In this document: one piece after another, positions 27,101 through 35,589 of the stretch
How positions within the stretch are numbered: position 1 is the first letter of the stretch
Layout of the letters: every line of letters begins with the position of its first letter
Assembly (NCBI GenBank): GCA_030746555.1
Contig: JASLMK010000091.1
Span: 1-56,323, forward strand
DNA: 56,323 bases
Direction of reading: 5' to 3'
DNA from: Planctomycetota bacterium
Lineage (GTDB): Bacteria; Planctomycetota; UBA1135; GCA-002686595
Made by a program: the position numbers and the translations under genes
Notes under the pieces: generated by a model
The model's database searches: none
What the model was told of the DNA's origin: nothing
Seen by the model: only the letters and a program-made list of their open reading frames with translations

Positions 27101-27671
27101 AGATGCGGATCGAGTCCTCGAGGCGGCCCCAGATCTGCACGCGGCTGACGCCGTCCACCGCCTCCAGGCGCCGCCGCACGACAGCCTCGACCAGGTAGTC
27201 GGTGCGGTCGCTCTGGCCGTCGTGCAGGAGCGCGAACCACATCAGGGGCAGGTCGCCGTCGTTCCAGGACCAGATCTGGACGCGCTCGAGCTCGTCGGGG
27301 AGCTCTGGTCGCGCGCGCTCGATGCGGTCGCGTAGCTCGGCGCGGGCGAGGTCCATGTCCGCACCGCGCTCGATCTTCACGTCGATGCGCGCCTGTCCCT
27401 GGTCGGACCAGCTGTAGACGTCCGCGACGGCTGCCAGCGTGCGGATGTGCTCCTCGAGGGGGCGTACGACCTTGGCCTCGTTCTCCTCGGCGCTCGCGCC
27501 GGGGTTCCAGGCGATGACCGTGAGCCCGTCGCTCTCGAAGCCGCCGGGCATCATCTCCAGCGGGATCCGCGTGTACGCGATCACGCCGACCACGATCAGG
27601 GCGGCGAAGGAGACCAGCAGCGTCACCGGGCGGCCGACGGCGCCCTCGAACAGGCTCGCGCGCGCGCTCAT
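24168..27671 (-). CDS. RND-family efflux permease, second subunit
   Basis: This ~1167-aa inner-membrane transporter of the RND superfamily exchanges protons for substrate export. It has the N-terminal VGRPVTLLVSFAALIVVGV helix and two large periplasmic loops. The TM4 signature GLTLGIGMLVDNSVVVIENI has the single conserved Asp typical of many non-enterobacterial HAE1 members. The central region contains an extra hydrophobic insertion between the halves (about residues 520-640). ATG 27671 overlaps the stop of the preceding permease as ATGA. With the neighbouring permease and one adaptor it forms an MdtABC-like arrangement of two different permeases. No outer-membrane factor is encoded here. Substrate unknown. 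Confidence 0.9.
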   Translation of the reverse strand: MSARASLFEGAVGRPVTLLVSFAALIVVGVIAYTRIPLEMMPGGFESDGLTVIAWNPGASAEENEAKVVRPLEEHIRTLAAVADVYSWSDQGQARIDVKIERGADMDLARAELRDRIERARPELPDELERVQIWSWNDGDLPLMWFALLHDGQSDRTDYLVEAVVRRRLEAVDGVSRVQIWGRLEDSIRILLDEEKVKAARLDLGALVGRLSRDNFTEPLGEVYDGRRRVLVRSDMRFTSVEEIERYPVGGGLVLADVARVERVKAVVDNLSRIDGDRAYFGQVGQESSANVVETARAVQAAFEELEATEELAGRMEFLVLFSQGDFIEASLGQLRSTALWGGALAALVLLSFLRRVRVTLCVALSIPVSSLLAVAWVYFGGGTFNILTMTGLTLGIGMLVDNSVVVIENIARLHREGRSPREAAAGGVGEVGLAVTLATMTSVVVFLPMIFMTGDPMARMMFGAVGIPLCLSLSFSLLVALIFLPVAAARIVGPRRLATQTVARGLAPLAALPARAVLGACRAVTRTGGVCLRGVHALERTLLRLLTPQRALLALALASLVAWRVLAPGDDALAALRAVGLAPPAAILEPRTLALALAVPVGLLGAALCLFGLPRWRSRPAAAPLSFEIRGEPGTSVVDALVEANARLLDWTLRHRLFASLLAGSAVLSAAVPQGAITFTAFGAEETRSRLTARIELEDNFTLAEASEEIALYESRLAEHAEELGHDHASTSFDRSGGTLTIYWDEPQPPEHIDLVRKRLKQIWPRLPGHRVRYSEAQSIDTRNRSVVTFALEGPDADELARLGREALALLEEVDGLEDVTSPLGSAPEQVRVDLDSEQAWRLGVSAELALMNISWALRGAALPFFQEPGRELPFYIEYDEEEVAGLDTLRDLDIQTLSGAVPLASFASLRFQPGARSIFRRNGKASFAIQGRVSDPTRQAEVSAAGLAALRRLDLPRGFEIARDDSVRSRTTTELGQMQRALALSVVLVFLLMSILFESLLRPFSVLFTIPFAATGALWTLYLTRTPMDSVGFIGLIILVGVVVNNGIVLIDRIHRLREGGMERRLAVLEGSRTRVRPIVMTAMTTIFGLLPMALAEPPAEGVDYRALATCVAGGLAISTFFTLWVVPLAFTLLDDLGLVLAERGRRAVARLAGLLPASAGAEEV

Positions 27672-30600
27672 GGCCGCGCCTGCTCCCCGCGCGCCCCAGG
27701 GCGCCTGCCCGGCAGGAGCGAGTACACGACGGGGATCACCACCAGGGTCAACAGAGTCGAGCACGCCAGACCGCAGACGACGGTGATCGCCATCGGAGCG
27801 CGCACCTCGCGGCCCTCGCCCGAGCCGAGCTCGCCCAACAAGGGCAGGCCCGCCAGCCAGCCCGTGAGGGGCAGGAGTCCGAGCACCGTCGTCGCGGTCG
27901 TCATCATGATCGGCCGCAGGCGGGCGCGCCCGCCTTCGACGATGGCCGCGTGGAGCGCCAGGCCGGCGTCGCGCCTGCGGTTGATGCGGTCCACGAGCAC
28001 GATCGCGTTGTTGACCACGATCCCCGCCAACAGGATCAAGCCGATGAAGACGACCACCGACAGGGGCGTGTCGAGCCCGTCGAGGGCGAAGACGACCCCG
28101 ACTCCGGCCAGGGGAACGGTCAGCAGGATGATCAGCGGCTGCAGGAGGGACTCGAACTGGCTGGCCATCACCACGTAGACGAGGAAGATGGCGAGCAGCA
28201 GGGCGAAGCGCAGGCTGTCGAGACCCTCCTCCAGCGCGCGCTTCTGCCCGCCGAGCTCGACGCGCACGTCGGCAGGTCGCTCGAGGTCCGCCAGGGCGTC
28301 CTCGACGCGCCGGTTCAGCCCGCCCAGGTCGATGCCCGTTCCCGAGGCGGTGATGACGACCGCGCGGGAGTTGCCGATGCGTCGGATCTCCGCCGGGCCC
28401 TGCACCAGGCGAACGCTCGCCACGGCGTCGAGGGGCACGGGCGTCGGGTCCGCCGGGTTGACCGCCAGGTCGAGCACGTCGTCGAGGTCGTTCAGGAAGC
28501 GTTCGTCGGCGAGCACGCGGATGTCGATACGGTCCTCGCCCTCGACGAAGCGTGTGGGGACGCTGCCCAGGAGCTGGTCACGGACGAGGGTCGATACCGC
28601 CGCGAGGTCCAGGCCGTACTCGAGGGTCTTGTCGCGATCGAAGGAGATGCGCGCCTCGGGGTGTCCGGGGCGGACCGTCGTGCGGATGTCGCACAATCCC
28701 TCCACGGCCTCCATGCGTCGGGCAACCTCGGCGCCGACCGCTCGCATGCGCACGAGGTCGTGGCCGGCGATCTCGACGGCGATCGGCGCGTCGAGGCTGA
28801 AGGGCGTCGGCCGTGACACGTCCACCGAGCGCACCTCGGGCTGCGCCTCGAGCAGGGCGCGCACCTGGCGCTCGAGGAGCTCCTCGTTTCCGGCCGAGCG
28901 GGCCTCGTCCGTCAGGCGCACGGTCAGGCGGGCGGTGTGTTCGCCCTCGATGTCACGGGAGAGCGTGTCGGCCTCGACGCCGACGGTGAGGGCGGTGACC
29001 GCGACGTCGTCGAGGGCGCGCACGCGCTCCTCCACGGACCGCATCACCAGCTCGGTATCGAACAGGGGAGTCTCGACACCCAGGCCCACGTGGGCGGTGA
29101 ACTCCCCTTGTCGGATCTCACCGAGGAGCTCGGCGCCCAGGTGGGGCAGGCGCGCCAGGGCACCGGCGCCGAGCAGGCCGACGCCGCACAGGACCGGCCA
29201 GGGATGGGCGAGGGCGCCGGCGAGGGTGCGGTCGTAGAGGCGCTCGGTGCGCGTCCAGGCGCGGTCGAAGAGCGAGCGCAGGGGCGTGCAGGCAGCGCCC
29301 CCCAGGCGCCAGCAGACGGCCCCGATGCCCAGGACCAGGGCCAGGGTCCACTCCAGGACCCAGAGCGCGCCGTGACCGCCCAGTTCCAACAGGCGCGGCA
29401 GCGCGCTCCCCCAGCTCCAGGGCTCGCTCGCGGGTGCGGGCCGTGGAGCGCGCGTACCGGCGGCGTGCAGGCCCCCCGCCTCGCCCGCGAGCCAGCGCCG
29501 GGAGGCGAGCATCGGGATGAACAGCACCGCCACCAAGAGGGAGACGAGCAGGGCGGAGACGACGGTGACCGCCTGGTCGCCGAAGATCTGGCCGGCGATG
29601 CCGTGGACGAAGACGATCGGCGCGAAGACCGCCACCGTGGTCAGGGTCGAGGCGACGATCGCACCGGCCACCTCGCTCACGCCGCGCACGGCCGCCGCCG
29701 CCAGATCGTCGCCTTCCTCGCGGCAGCGCGTGATGGACTCGAGGACGACGATGGCGTTGTCCACGAGCATCCCGATTCCCAGGGCCAGGCCGCCCAGGGA
29801 CATGATGTTCAGGGAGACGTCGAGCAGGAACATCGGTGCGAAGGTGACGACCACCGAGATGGGGATCGAGAGCGCGACGATCAGCGTGCTCGCGGCGCGC
29901 CGCAGGAAGAACCACATCACGACGACCGCCAGCAGCGCTCCGAACCCGGCGGCCTGGCGCACGTCCTCGATGGCGGCGCGGATGAACTGTGACTGGTCGG
30001 AGAGGACCGCGAGCCGCACCTCGTCCCGCAGATTCCAGGCCAGGTAGTCCTCGAGGCGGCGGTCCTTCCAGAGGCCCTCGCCCGTCCCCGCCGCGGCGAT
30101 GCGCTCTGTGTGGGTGCGCTGGGCAGCCGTGCCGAAGGTGCGCTCGGACACCGCGTCGGCGACCTCGACGATGTTCGCACCCGCCTCGCGGTACAGGGCG
30201 ATCTCGACCGCCTCCTCGCCGTCGAGGCGCGTGATGACCTCGCGCTTCTTGTGCGTGCGTTCGACCGTCGCGACGTCGCCGATGCGGATCACGGAGTCCC
30301 CGCGCTCGACCAGTGGCAGGGCCTCGATCTCGGCCAGGTCGGTGAACTCGTTCAGGGTTCGCACGAGGTACTCGGTCGAGCCCTCGCGCAGCACTCCGCC
30401 CGACGCGTTCAGGTTCTCCTGGCCTAGGCGCAGGGCCAGTTGGGCGGGGTCGATGGAGTGGGCGCCGAGCTTGTGCGGATCGACCCGCACGCGGATCTCC
30501 TCCTCCAGCCCGCCGCGCACCTCCACGGCCGCGACGCCGGGGATCGACTCCAGCTCCCGCTCGAGCTTGTGCTCGACGATCCAGCGCAGGTGCGCGAGGT

Positions 30601-31099
30601 CGGCGGAGTGCGAGGCGTCACCGGCGCCGACGACCCCCAGGCGCAGGATCGGGTCGAGGTTGGGGTCGTAGCGCAGGATCAGGGGGCGCTCGGCCCCCGG
30701 CGGCAGGATCAGGCTGTCGAGGCGGTCGCGCACGTCCTGGACCGCGAAGGTCATGGCCGTGCCCCACTCGTACTCCAAGACGACGTCGCTGGCGCCGGCG
30801 CGGCTGATCGAGCTGGTGCGCACCAGCCCCGAGAGCGAGCCCAGTGATTCCTGGATGCGGCGCGAGACCCGGTCCTCGATGTCCTCGGGCGCGGCGCCGG
30901 GCCAGGCGGTGCGCACGGTCAGGGTCGGGTAGCTGATCTCCGGCAGCAGGTCCATCGACAGCTTCGAGAGGGAGATCGTCCCGAAGACGGCGATCGCCAC
31001 CATGAACATGGTGACGGCCACGGGCCGCCGCGTGACCCAAGCCAGGCGCGAGCGCGCGGCGGACGGTGAGGACACCCGCTCGTCGGGGGGAGGCGTCAC
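27668..31099 (-). CDS. RND-family efflux permease, first subunit
   Basis: This 1143-aa AcrB/HAE1-like RND transporter has the N-terminal RRPVAVTMFMVAIAVFG helix and the porter-domain opening DLLPEISYPTLTVRTAWPGAAPEDIE. The TM4 motif is GLALGIGMLVDNAIVVLESI, and the C-terminal half has VVFIGLILLAGIVVNNAIVLVD. A ~100-residue Ala/Gly/Leu-rich insertion separates the two halves (near residues 540-640), as in its partner. The GTG at 31099 overlaps the adaptor stop (GTGA), and its own stop overlaps the second permease (ATGA), so all three are translationally coupled. Confidence 0.92.
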   Translation of the reverse strand: MTPPPDERVSSPSAARSRLAWVTRRPVAVTMFMVAIAVFGTISLSKLSMDLLPEISYPTLTVRTAWPGAAPEDIEDRVSRRIQESLGSLSGLVRTSSISRAGASDVVLEYEWGTAMTFAVQDVRDRLDSLILPPGAERPLILRYDPNLDPILRLGVVGAGDASHSADLAHLRWIVEHKLERELESIPGVAAVEVRGGLEEEIRVRVDPHKLGAHSIDPAQLALRLGQENLNASGGVLREGSTEYLVRTLNEFTDLAEIEALPLVERGDSVIRIGDVATVERTHKKREVITRLDGEEAVEIALYREAGANIVEVADAVSERTFGTAAQRTHTERIAAAGTGEGLWKDRRLEDYLAWNLRDEVRLAVLSDQSQFIRAAIEDVRQAAGFGALLAVVVMWFFLRRAASTLIVALSIPISVVVTFAPMFLLDVSLNIMSLGGLALGIGMLVDNAIVVLESITRCREEGDDLAAAAVRGVSEVAGAIVASTLTTVAVFAPIVFVHGIAGQIFGDQAVTVVSALLVSLLVAVLFIPMLASRRWLAGEAGGLHAAGTRAPRPAPASEPWSWGSALPRLLELGGHGALWVLEWTLALVLGIGAVCWRLGGAACTPLRSLFDRAWTRTERLYDRTLAGALAHPWPVLCGVGLLGAGALARLPHLGAELLGEIRQGEFTAHVGLGVETPLFDTELVMRSVEERVRALDDVAVTALTVGVEADTLSRDIEGEHTARLTVRLTDEARSAGNEELLERQVRALLEAQPEVRSVDVSRPTPFSLDAPIAVEIAGHDLVRMRAVGAEVARRMEAVEGLCDIRTTVRPGHPEARISFDRDKTLEYGLDLAAVSTLVRDQLLGSVPTRFVEGEDRIDIRVLADERFLNDLDDVLDLAVNPADPTPVPLDAVASVRLVQGPAEIRRIGNSRAVVITASGTGIDLGGLNRRVEDALADLERPADVRVELGGQKRALEEGLDSLRFALLLAIFLVYVVMASQFESLLQPLIILLTVPLAGVGVVFALDGLDTPLSVVVFIGLILLAGIVVNNAIVLVDRINRRRDAGLALHAAIVEGGRARLRPIMMTTATTVLGLLPLTGWLAGLPLLGELGSGEGREVRAPMAITVVCGLACSTLLTLVVIPVVYSLLPGRRPGARGEQARP

Positions 31100-32388
31100 T
31101 CTTCCGTGCCGCCTGGGGGGGAAGCGCCGGTCGCCTCCACCTCGGCGCCGTCCTCGAGGTCGCGGTTGCCGACCTCGACGACGACCTGGCCGACCTCGAG
31201 CGCCCCGGATTCGCTGGGGATCACCTCGACCCAGTCGCCCTCGCTGAAGCCGGGCGTGACCTCCACGCGCCGGGCGACGCCGTCGCGCACGCTGAAGACG
31301 ACCGTCACGTCCCCTTCGCGCCGGAGGGAGCGCTTGGGGATGACCAGGGCGTCGGGGCGCCGCTCGAGGACGATCTCCAGGCGCAGGAGCATCCCCGGCA
31401 GGAGGCTCGTTCCGTCGGGGTGGGGCAGGAGGCGGGCGGTGACCCGAAACGAGCCCGAGGCGGAGTCGATGCTCGGGCTGATGCGCTCGATCACGCCGGG
31501 GAACTCGAGGCCGGGGATCGCCTCGGCCCGGGCCAGGATGCGCGCGTCCCCTCCGGCCGCGCCCGAGCCGTCCGCCGCCGAGCCGAGGGCGGCGAAGACG
31601 GCGAGCTCGCGCTGGGGCCGGGGGAACACGGCCCGCAGGCGCTCGAGGTCGGTCAGGACGAAGGCCGTCGTCGCCGGCCCCGCGTTGTCTCCCACGCGCA
31701 GGTCCCGGCGCGCGATGACCCCGGTGAAGGGGGCGCTGATCTCGGTGTGGGAGAGGGTGACCTCCGCGCGGTCGCAGGCCAGCTGGGCGCGCGAGGCGGC
31801 GGTCGCCGCGGCGCGCTCGTCGAGGGCGGCGCGCTCCGCCGAGAGCTTGCTCGTCTCGAACTGCCGCAGGGCGCTGTCGCGGTCGAAGGCCAGCTGCTCC
31901 AGCTCCTGGTCGGAGATCAGGCCGGCCCGCGCGTTGCGCTCGTGGCGCCGCTGGGCCTGCTCGTGGGCGAGGCGCAGTCCCTCGGCGGCGGCGTCGGCCT
32001 CGCGCCGGGCGAGGGCGGCGCGGGCTACGTTGTCCTCGGCCTCCGTCAGGGCTAGGCGCGTCTCCTCCAGGGCGGCGCGGGCGTCGCGCTGGTCGAGGAC
32101 CGCGAGGACCTCCCCGGCCTCCACTGCGTCGCCCTCCTCCACGCGCAGCTCGGTCACCACGCCGGAGGTGCGCGGCAGGATCGTGACCTGGCGCTCGCTC
32201 TCCACCACCGAGGTGGTCGAGAGCACGCGGCGCATCTCCCGCCGCTCGACTGGCGCTGTCCGCACGCGGGTCGGTTCCAGACGCCCGGCCGTGGAGGCGA
32301 GGGGGCCCTGGCCCCCGGAAGGGTCGCCGCCACAGCCGACGAGGAGCAGGGCGGCTGCGGCCGAGGGGAGGATGGGGGGCGGGTGCAT
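31096..32388 (-). CDS. RND efflux periplasmic adaptor (membrane fusion protein), lipoprotein
   Basis: This 430-aa HlyD/AcrA-type adaptor starts with a lipobox (AAALLLVGC), so it is probably a lipid-anchored periplasmic protein. It has the biotinyl-lipoyl half-motifs (VTELRVEEGDAVEAGEVLAVLDQRDA and ISAPFTGVIARRDLRVGD), a long alpha-helical hairpin between them (about residues 100-210) and the beta-barrel and membrane-proximal domains. It is the first gene of a three-gene RND operon. A TACAAT -10 at the complement of 32396-32401 leaves only 7 nt before the ATG, so the mRNA may be leaderless. Confidence 0.92.
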   Translation of the reverse strand: MHPPPILPSAAAALLLVGCGGDPSGGQGPLASTAGRLEPTRVRTAPVERREMRRVLSTTSVVESERQVTILPRTSGVVTELRVEEGDAVEAGEVLAVLDQRDARAALEETRLALTEAEDNVARAALARREADAAAEGLRLAHEQAQRRHERNARAGLISDQELEQLAFDRDSALRQFETSKLSAERAALDERAAATAASRAQLACDRAEVTLSHTEISAPFTGVIARRDLRVGDNAGPATTAFVLTDLERLRAVFPRPQRELAVFAALGSAADGSGAAGGDARILARAEAIPGLEFPGVIERISPSIDSASGSFRVTARLLPHPDGTSLLPGMLLRLEIVLERRPDALVIPKRSLRREGDVTVVFSVRDGVARRVEVTPGFSEGDWVEVIPSESGALEVGQVVVEVGNRDLEDGAEVEATGASPPGGTEE

Positions 32389-32395
32389 CGGTTCG

Positions 32396-32401
32396 ATTGT
32401 A
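32396..32401 (-). promoter_or_regulatory. -10 element for the RND operon (possibly leaderless)
   Basis: TACAAT reads on the minus strand from 32401 to 32396, with CGAACCG and then the ATG of the adaptor at 32388. A start site 6-8 nt past the -10 would coincide with the start codon. No Shine-Dalgarno sequence is present. A -35 match is weak. Confidence 0.4.
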
Positions 32402-32479
32402 GCGCGGGACGATGCTCCGCCCGGAGGATCGCGAGCGGAGTCGTCGCCCAGGGGCGGACCGGCCGCCGGGCCGACCGGT

Positions 32480-32485
32480 TAGACT
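32480..32485 (+). promoter_or_regulatory. -10 element for moeA-lnt (possibly leaderless)
   Basis: TAGACT at 32480-32485 is followed by 8 nt and the moeA ATG at 32494. There is no Shine-Dalgarno sequence, so transcription probably begins at or just before the start codon. It is divergent from the RND promoter in the same 105-bp gap. Confidence 0.4.
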
Positions 32486-32493
32486 CCGCTGAC

Positions 32494-33705
32494 ATGCGGA
32501 CCCCCGGGGAGGCTGTTTCCGAGATTCTCGCGCACACTCCCGGTCCCGGCACCGCCGGGGAGTGTCCCCTGGCCGAGGCCGCCGGCCGCGTCCTGGCCGC
32601 CGACGTCACCGCCGACGGGGATCTGCCCCCCTTCGCCAAGAGCGCCATGGACGGCTTCGCCGTGCGGAGCGCCGACTTCGCCCAGGCCGGCGGCGCCGGA
32701 GCCCGCCTGCGCCGCATCGGCGAGTCGAGGGCCGGCAGCCCCTTCGCGGGGGCCGTCGCCCCGGGGGAGTGCGTCGCCATCTACACCGGGGCCGTCGTCC
32801 CCGACGACTGCGACGCGGTCGTGATGGTCGAGCGCTCCCAGCGCGAGGGGGAGACGGTGCGCCTGGACGACGAGCCGCGGGAGCGGCAGCACATCTGCGA
32901 GCGCGGCGAGGACGTGGGACGCGGCGAGAGGGTCCTCTCAGCGGGTCACCGCCTGCGCCCGGGCGACCTCTCGGTGCTGGCGGCGGTGGGCTGCGAGCCC
33001 GTGCCCGTTCACCAGCGCCCGCGGGTCTCGATCCTGACCACCGGGGACGAGCTCGTCGCGCCCAGCGAGGTGCCCGGCCCGGGCCAGATCCGCGAGGGGA
33101 ACACCCTGCACCTCGCGGCCCTCGCCAGGGCCGCCGGGGCGCGCGTCCTACGCGCCGAGGTCCTGAACGACGATCCAGCCGAACTCGAGCGCGCCTTCGC
33201 GGAAGCCCTGGAGGACTCAGATTTCGTGGTCTCGACCGGCGGGGTCAGCATGGGGCGCTACGACCTCGTCGGCGATGCCTTCGAGGCCGCGGGCGTCGAG
33301 TGCGTGTTCCACAAGGTCGCCATCAAGCCGGGGAAGCCGGTCTGGTTCGGCGTGCGCGGTGAGGTCGGCGTGTTCGGTCTGCCGGGGAACCCGGTCTCGT
33401 GCCTGGTCGGCCACGAGGTCTTCGTGCGACCGGCCCTCGCCCGGCGCTCGGGGGCGGTCGCCGAGGCGGCCGCCGAGCTGCGCAGAGGCCGCTGGGAGGG
33501 AAAGCCGCCGCGCACCGCTGATCGCCAGCAGAACATCCCCGTGGCGGTGAGCGCGGGCGAGGACGGCGTGGACCGCCTGCGGCCCGTCCCCTGGCGTTCG
33601 TCGGCCGACGTCGTCGGCCTGGCCCGCGCCGCGGGGCTCGCCGTGGTCGAGCCGGGGGACACCCTCGCGCCCGGCGACCTCTGCCGTTACCGTCCGCTGG
33701 GTTGA
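32494..33705 (+). CDS. moeA: Molybdopterin molybdenumtransferase MoeA
   Basis: MoeA inserts molybdate into adenylylated molybdopterin to complete the molybdenum cofactor. The 403-aa protein has the family blocks PPFAKSAMDGFAVRSADF, GAVVPDDCDAVVMVE, the GTGDE-like loop VSILTTGDELVAPSE, STGGVSMGRYD and the C-terminal KPVWFGVRG-GLPGNPVS. Length is normal. The ATG at 32494 is supported by the N-terminal MoeA consensus immediately after it. No other molybdenum-cofactor gene or Mo-enzyme is in the window. Its stop overlaps the lnt TTG start. Confidence 0.94.
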   Translation: MRTPGEAVSEILAHTPGPGTAGECPLAEAAGRVLAADVTADGDLPPFAKSAMDGFAVRSADFAQAGGAGARLRRIGESRAGSPFAGAVAPGECVAIYTGAVVPDDCDAVVMVERSQREGETVRLDDEPRERQHICERGEDVGRGERVLSAGHRLRPGDLSVLAAVGCEPVPVHQRPRVSILTTGDELVAPSEVPGPGQIREGNTLHLAALARAAGARVLRAEVLNDDPAELERAFAEALEDSDFVVSTGGVSMGRYDLVGDAFEAAGVECVFHKVAIKPGKPVWFGVRGEVGVFGLPGNPVSCLVGHEVFVRPALARRSGAVAEAAAELRRGRWEGKPPRTADRQQNIPVAVSAGEDGVDRLRPVPWRSSADVVGLARAAGLAVVEPGDTLAPGDLCRYRPLG

Positions 33706-35384
33706 GTCGCGCCGAGCCCGCCCCCCTCGCCGCCCTCCCGCGCCTGGGGCGGTTGGCCTTGGCCTTCGGCCTGCTCTTCGGGGCGGGTCCGGGGCTCGTC
33801 GGGCCGTCGCCCTCGCCGCTGGGTCTCCTGGGGATCGCCCTGTGGGCCTCGTGCGCCCGCCGCGGCGGACGGGGCGCCTTCGCCTGCGAGTGGCTCGTCG
33901 CCGGCGCCTACTTCGCCGCCCAGATCTCGTGGCTGGGCTACGTGTGGTGGCCGAGCGTGCCCTTCGGCGCCGTCGTCCTCGGCGTCACCGCCGCCCTCGC
34001 GGGCGTGCTCCTGCGACGGCTGACGCGCCGCCACTCCCTGCCCCTGGCCACGGCCCTGGCCTGGACGTCGCTCGAGTGCGTCCGCGCCCTCGTCCCGCCC
34101 CCCCTCGGTCTGGGCTGGCTGCGTCTGGGCCACTTCGCCCTCGAGGTGCCCCTCTTGCCCGAGAGCGCCCGCGTCTGGGGCGTCGAGGGCTTGTCCTTCT
34201 GCCTCGCCGCCCTCGCCGGCGGCCTCGCCGCGCTCGCGGGGCGGCGCGCTTTGTCCCGCGCGGCCTTCGCCTGGTCGGTGGGGCCCGCGCTGGGCGGCCT
34301 GGCCCTCGCCCTCGCCGTGCCGGCCCCGGCGACCGCACCGGGTCCGCGCCTGCTGCTGGTGCAGCCGGCCATCCCCCAGGAGCGCAAGAACTCGGCGCCC
34401 GCCGAGGAGATCCTCCGCTCGTCGCTGGTGCTGACGGCCGAGGGGCTCGCGCGCCTGGAGCGGGAGGGCGAGCCGGCGGTCGACCTGGTCTGTTGGGGCG
34501 AGACGATGCTGCGCGCCCTGGTCGTCGGTCGCGAGCTGGAGGCCGCGGTGGGGGAGGTCCGCTTCGACCCCTGGTTCGAGGTCGCCGACGAGGAGATCGC
34601 CGGGCTGTTCGTCGCGCTCGATCGCCGCGAGCGGTCGATCCTGGAGGTCCTCAGCGGGCCGGCGGCGCGCATCCTGCCCGAGGGCGCGAGCTTCTTGACC
34701 GGCGCCGAGGTCCTCGTCCGCGACGGCGGGCGGGTGCGCCGCACGAACTCCGTCGTGCTCTACGACGCCAAGGGCCGCCGCACGGGCCGAGCCCTCAAAC
34801 GCCACCTCGTCCCCGGAGCGGAGTCGCTCATGGGCCTGGAGAGCTCAGCGTGGGTGCGTGAGACCGTCCACGAGCTGGCGGGCTACGTCCCCGACTTCCT
34901 CTCCGGGCGGGAGACCGGCGTCCTGACCCTGGAAGGAGAGAGCCGGCGTTGGCGTATCGCCGCCTCGGTGTGCTTCGACAACGCCTTCCTGGACGTCTAC
35001 ACCGATCCGGTGCGCGAGGGAGCGGTCGACCTGCACCTGGTGGTCTCCAACGAGGCCTGGTACCGAGGCAGCTTCGAGCTCGACCAGATGGTGGCCTTCT
35101 CGCGCCTGGCGGCCCTCGCCACGGGCCGCTCGGTGGTGCGGGTCGCGAACTCGGGGATCTCCTGCGCCATCGACCCGCGAGGGCGCGAGCTGGCGCGCCT
35201 GAGGGTCGGCGGGGTCGATCGCGACGTCCCCGGCACCCTGGCGGTTCGCCCGCCCGTCCCCGTCGACGCGGCCGCGCGCCTTCCCTACGTCCTGCTGCAG
35301 CCCTTCCTGGCTTGGATCCTGGTCGGGGCCGGGCTGGCGGCGGGGCTCCTATCTTTCCGTAACTGCGCCCCCGAAGAGGTCTAG
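33702..35384 (+). CDS. lnt: Apolipoprotein N-acyltransferase
   Basis: Lnt adds the third acyl chain to the N-terminal cysteine of lipoproteins at the periplasmic face of the inner membrane. The 560-aa product begins at a TTG overlapping the moeA stop. It has several N-terminal hydrophobic helices, then a nitrilase-like catalytic domain with the triad Glu267 (CWGETM), Lys366 (RALKRHLVP) and Cys424 (ASVCFDNAF). The SNEAWYRGSF and ARLAA-ALATGRSVVRVANSGIS type motifs follow, and a C-terminal helix ends it. It is about 50 residues longer than the E. coli enzyme, partly between Glu and Lys. Several lipoproteins in this window are likely clients. Confidence 0.9.
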   Translation: MSRAEPAPLAALPRLGRLALAFGLLFGAGPGLVGPSPSPLGLLGIALWASCARRGGRGAFACEWLVAGAYFAAQISWLGYVWWPSVPFGAVVLGVTAALAGVLLRRLTRRHSLPLATALAWTSLECVRALVPPPLGLGWLRLGHFALEVPLLPESARVWGVEGLSFCLAALAGGLAALAGRRALSRAAFAWSVGPALGGLALALAVPAPATAPGPRLLLVQPAIPQERKNSAPAEEILRSSLVLTAEGLARLEREGEPAVDLVCWGETMLRALVVGRELEAAVGEVRFDPWFEVADEEIAGLFVALDRRERSILEVLSGPAARILPEGASFLTGAEVLVRDGGRVRRTNSVVLYDAKGRRTGRALKRHLVPGAESLMGLESSAWVRETVHELAGYVPDFLSGRETGVLTLEGESRRWRIAASVCFDNAFLDVYTDPVREGAVDLHLVVSNEAWYRGSFELDQMVAFSRLAALATGRSVVRVANSGISCAIDPRGRELARLRVGGVDRDVPGTLAVRPPVPVDAAARLPYVLLQPFLAWILVGAGLAAGLLSFRNCAPEEV

Positions 35385-35413
35385 AGCGGGGCGTGAGCGG
35401 CCTTCCGGGCTGC

Positions 35414-35442
35414 TTGACCGCCTTCGGGGCGCTCCCTATACT
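35414..35442 (+). promoter_or_regulatory. Strong sigma70-like promoter
   Basis: TTGACC (35414-35419), an ideal 17-nt spacer and TATACT (35437-35442) form the best promoter match in the window. It drives the coiled-coil protein at 35590 with a ~140-nt leader. Confidence 0.7.
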
Positions 35443-35447
35443 CACGC

Positions 35448-35492
35448 GCCGACCGTGCGAGGATGACGGTCGGCAGTGCCCGGAAGCCGGGC
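35448..35492 (+). promoter_or_regulatory. Structured 5' leader hairpins
   Basis: Immediately after the predicted start site, GCCGACCGT (35448-35456) pairs perfectly with ACGGTCGGC (35466-35474) around a 9-nt loop. GCCCGG (35478-35483) then pairs with CCGGGC (35487-35492) around an AAG loop. These could stabilise the transcript or control the downstream coiled-coil gene. No known riboswitch class is recognised. Confidence 0.5.
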
Positions 35493-35589
35493 GCGACCCC
35501 AAGGTTACCGACCGAGCACCGACTGCCTCTCCGCGCGCTCACGAGCGCGGCGGACCCCCTCCGGATCCCCACATCCCCTCTGATCAAGC

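Noticed and set aside
24135..27335. 1066-codon plus-strand frame antisense to the RND permease
   Set aside because: Low-complexity composition (Gln/Gly/Glu/Arg) and no motif; mirrors the codon structure of the real permease.
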